NCBI GenBank assembly: GCA_963969595.1
Contig: OZ018408.1
Coordinates: forward strand, 27,404,108-27,468,107
Source: Neckera pumila
Taxonomy: Eukaryota; Streptophyta; Bryopsida; Hypnales; Neckeraceae
DNA length: 64,000 bases
Direction of reading: 5' to 3'
Every line of letters starts with the position of its first letter. Within the stretch, counting starts at the first letter, position 1. Made by a program: the position numbers and the translations under genes. The notes below the pieces were generated by a model, which searched no databases, had not been told where the DNA came from, and saw only the letters and a list, made by a program, of their open reading frames with translations. This document shows, in pieces, positions 61,260-64,000 of this stretch.

Positions 61260-63780
61260 CTCATGAAAAGATGCTGTCACCACTATTAGAATGCCCCTCT
61301 TCCTTGCCGTTGATCTGGCAATACCTCCTTCTCTACCGTTGAAGTAGCTTGTCGATAGAGATTTGCAAGAATGCAACCTTTTACAACCATTTTGACTTCT
61401 TCGGGTTTTTGAACTTTTCAACTTCAACTTCGGATTTGTAGGCAGTTACATTTCCATGACCTCCTTTCATTTATAAACTCGTCTTGTATATTGCATCAAA
61501 CATTGCTTTTGACTATGCAGAATTCTTAGTAGTGCAAATAATTTGAAAACATTCAACACGTGCAATGTTTGCCTGAATGCACAACGGAAAGTCGTTGCAA
61601 TTTTAAAACTAAACATCAACCTTGCTCTTTAGGGAATTCCCCGTGGACAAAATTTGATTCTTGATAGGTATACAAACCTCAAAGAAGACATTGAGCATTT
61701 GAAAACACAAAGAAGTATAGTTGATAGCTTGCACTTACAAAAACAACACTTGCACTTTGAAGATGGAAGCATTGGCTACATGTTTATTATGCTTTGATTG
61801 AAGTAATAAATTAGGGTGTCCAAAGCAATGATGGCAAGACTATGAAGAATAAATTGTAGTCTCTCATTAGATCATTCTTATTTTGTTTTCTATAGAATTG
61901 GAATTTTAATGAATTTAGGATTTGCCACAGCAAAAAGGAATTGAGGAAGATGGAAATAAATTTGGAGATTGAGTCTTTCAATGTAGGGAATTGGAAATGA
62001 TTTTTGTCCGATGGCTACATGCCACAAGTACAATAATTATTCCCTAACTATCCATTCAAAAGATTCAATACTTGAGGCCGCCGGAACATGTATGTGACTA
62101 TCCACTCAAAAGAAGTAGTATCTGCATGCATCACAAGTATTCACAACATGACTAACTTGACATATTGATTTTTGTTCAGATTTGGGCACTTCAAAGTTCA
62201 ATAGTTGTGTAAAAGAAACAAAAGTTCAACAATCTTACTCTTCAGGTGGTTGAGTTTCCAAATCATGTAAATAGGGACATTATTATTCACTTGACACTAG
62301 TATCGTCTTTTACAGGGTTGGTATACTTTTCAAATAAAAAGCTTAAATTTAAATGCTACCAATCCATTTTAGACAGTTCTTTACTAAAATGAAGCAAGCT
62401 ATCAAACCATTCTTCAACAAGTTTCTCTCTCTTTGTATCATCATACGGATAGTGCTTATATTAATCCCTTAAGGACACAATACCCAATCTGATCTTCATG
62501 TTTTTTTAGCAATTTTAAAAAGTTCTTATAGAAATTTTTAAAGGTTCCAACTACTTTTTGTACTTAACCAGTACATCTGCTACTCTGTATCAGGACTTTT
62601 TTTTCATTTTTGAAGAAGTGCCATAGTGGCGATATAAAATGTTACAGTGGTGCTCCAAATTGCAACATTCATCCACTTATTGGATGTATAGTATGGTTTT
62701 CATCCGCAATTAGGCGATTTCATCTAATATTTCTTTTAATTTCAAAGTTGTCTAGCGATTTCATCCAATTTTTTTGGCATTTTTAATAACCTTTTTTAGT
62801 CAGATTTTTTTTTTTGGTGCAATTTGGCACCAGAAAGCCAAAAAAAAAAGCCCTGCTCTGTATTCAATCTAATGATATGAAGATTTTCTCCATTTATTTT
62901 ATATTTTTCACAGTATAATCAATCAAAATGGTCATTTCAAAATCATGAAGCCTTTGTCCCTGAAGGATTATTGCACTCAACATCTCAGATTGTCTTTATT
63001 ACCTGCCAATTTTTAAGCTTGTCTTTTAAGTGAAGGGTCACATTTTTTCTACCTTCTTGATTGAAGAATCATTTTTTTAGCCCTTTATTTGAAGGACTAT
63101 CATTCAAGGCTTTCAAAAGGCCATTTTCACAATTAGTCAATAATGTTATCAAGAGGCATTTTGCAATGTGAGGGGCACTAAGGTGATCATGAGATCAAAT
63201 GCGAGCGCTGGTAGGTGCTTACCACCATAGTCCACTCAACTGTAGAGGGGCCAAATGACCTTGTCGTCATAAGGAGGCCTGAGAATTTCTCGGGGAAAAT
63301 GAAAATGTTGGTTCTTGATAGGAACTACCAATGGAGGCATTCAAAATGAAATTTGCCATCTAGATCTACGAGGCTTAGATAGTTGATCCTAACCTAATAG
63401 ACACTTCATTCATGTCAATCTTTTAGAATAGAATTCTTCTTCTTTTTCTTTCACTTTTTCTAAGATGAGCACTATGTTTGACAATTTTCTTACAAAAATT
63501 GCAATTGATTTATTTCAAATTGGAAGATAATGGCAATGATCTTTGCTGAATGCAATATAATATAGAACATCCCATTCCAATCCAACCTCTTGTTTCAGAC
63601 ATCTAGGCAAGGCTAATTCTAAATTGTTTGTAACGGAAAACAAAAATGCAAATGAAGGAAAAATTGCTTGCTTTAGGGATTGATTGCATGAAATAAAGAT
63701 AACATGTACCAAAAAATGGGCAAAATCTATGCTTTGACTCTTACAGGACATTTCATGTCTTGACTTGGTCAAACTTCATT
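61260..63780. other. AT-rich intergenic DNA
   Basis: No coding text. A pair of TTAAT-CCCTTAAGG / CCCTGAAGGATTA-like motifs at 62.46 and 62.96 kb hints at another eroded TTAA-type element. Confidence 0.35.
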
Positions 63781-63789
63781 AGATTTCTA

Positions 63790-64000
63790 CATTACCCCTT
63801 AGAAGACCAAATTGCATTTTTAAGCTATATAGCAATTTTGGCAAGTTGGTGTAAATGACAATCTGTATATTTTAGGTTGAAATTTAATAAAAGGTGTAGA
63901 CAAGGAATACCTTTCATGTGCACAAAATTTCATGACATTTAAAAATATGAGTAAAAAATTATAGCCTAATATGTTCCTTTTTTTTTGTAAATGGGCAGTC
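63790..64000. mobile_element. TTAA-family element, left end cut by the window edge
   Basis: ACCCCTTAGAAGACCAAATT, then 'ggttgaaatttaataaaagg' and 'aaaatttcatgacattt', follow the left end of copy 2 at 42.56-42.75 kb. The target site and right end are not visible. Confidence 0.5.

Noticed and set aside
61011..61427. 138-codon ORF over the hairpin
   Set aside because: It reads through a palindrome, so both arms give mirror-related peptides. It reflects the inverted repeat, not a gene.

Overview
The window looks like nuclear DNA of a land plant, most likely a bryophyte (inference from the gene set and texture, not proven). Genes have short GT-AG introns and GC-rich first exons coding for plastid transit-like leaders. 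The long spacers are AT-rich and filled with decayed DNA transposons. I see no bacterial, viral or organellar backbone; one short plastid-DNA insert lies in an intron.

Four genes look intact. (1) Minus strand, 0.2-6.5 kb: an LETM1-like organellar protein of the AAF type. I place 14 exons whose phases all agree; the 3' end lies outside the window. (2) Minus strand, 15.3-15.7 kb: a TMEM230-like two-helix membrane protein in one exon. (3) Plus strand, 50.0-55.2 kb: a complete nine-exon plastid-type lipoxygenase (934 aa) with all five iron ligands. (4) Minus strand, 56.8-58.8 kb: a complete two-exon class-3 lipase/phospholipase A1 (571 aa). Genes 3 and 4 are convergent and only about 1.6 kb apart. 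Their products could act in sequence in oxylipin synthesis: the lipase frees polyunsaturated fatty acids and the lipoxygenase oxidises them.

The rest is mostly mobile-element and pseudogene sediment. At 24.2-26.0 kb lies a decayed integrase-core (DDE) transposase, followed to 33 kb by an unidentified decayed coding region on the same strand, hit by a 237-bp CACTA-type MITE. At 35.4-37.0 kb is a broken 2-oxoglutarate/Fe(II) dioxygenase-like gene resembling the TET/JBP fold. At 38.7-41.0 kb are a kinesin-7 motor exon and several PDR-type ABCG transporter exons, all in the same orientation and all disabled, as if captured together.

The clearest new structure is a family of ~920-bp elements bounded by TTAA and CCCCTAAAG termini (17.6, 42.6 and 46.9 kb, plus partial copies). 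One copy sits inside an arm of a larger foldback element, and the other arm preserves the empty site with a single TTAA. This demonstrates TTAA target duplication, the hallmark of piggyBac-type transposition. A 291-bp near-perfect hairpin with 8-bp target duplication (61 kb), two CACTA-type MITEs and three further inverted-repeat families complete the inventory.
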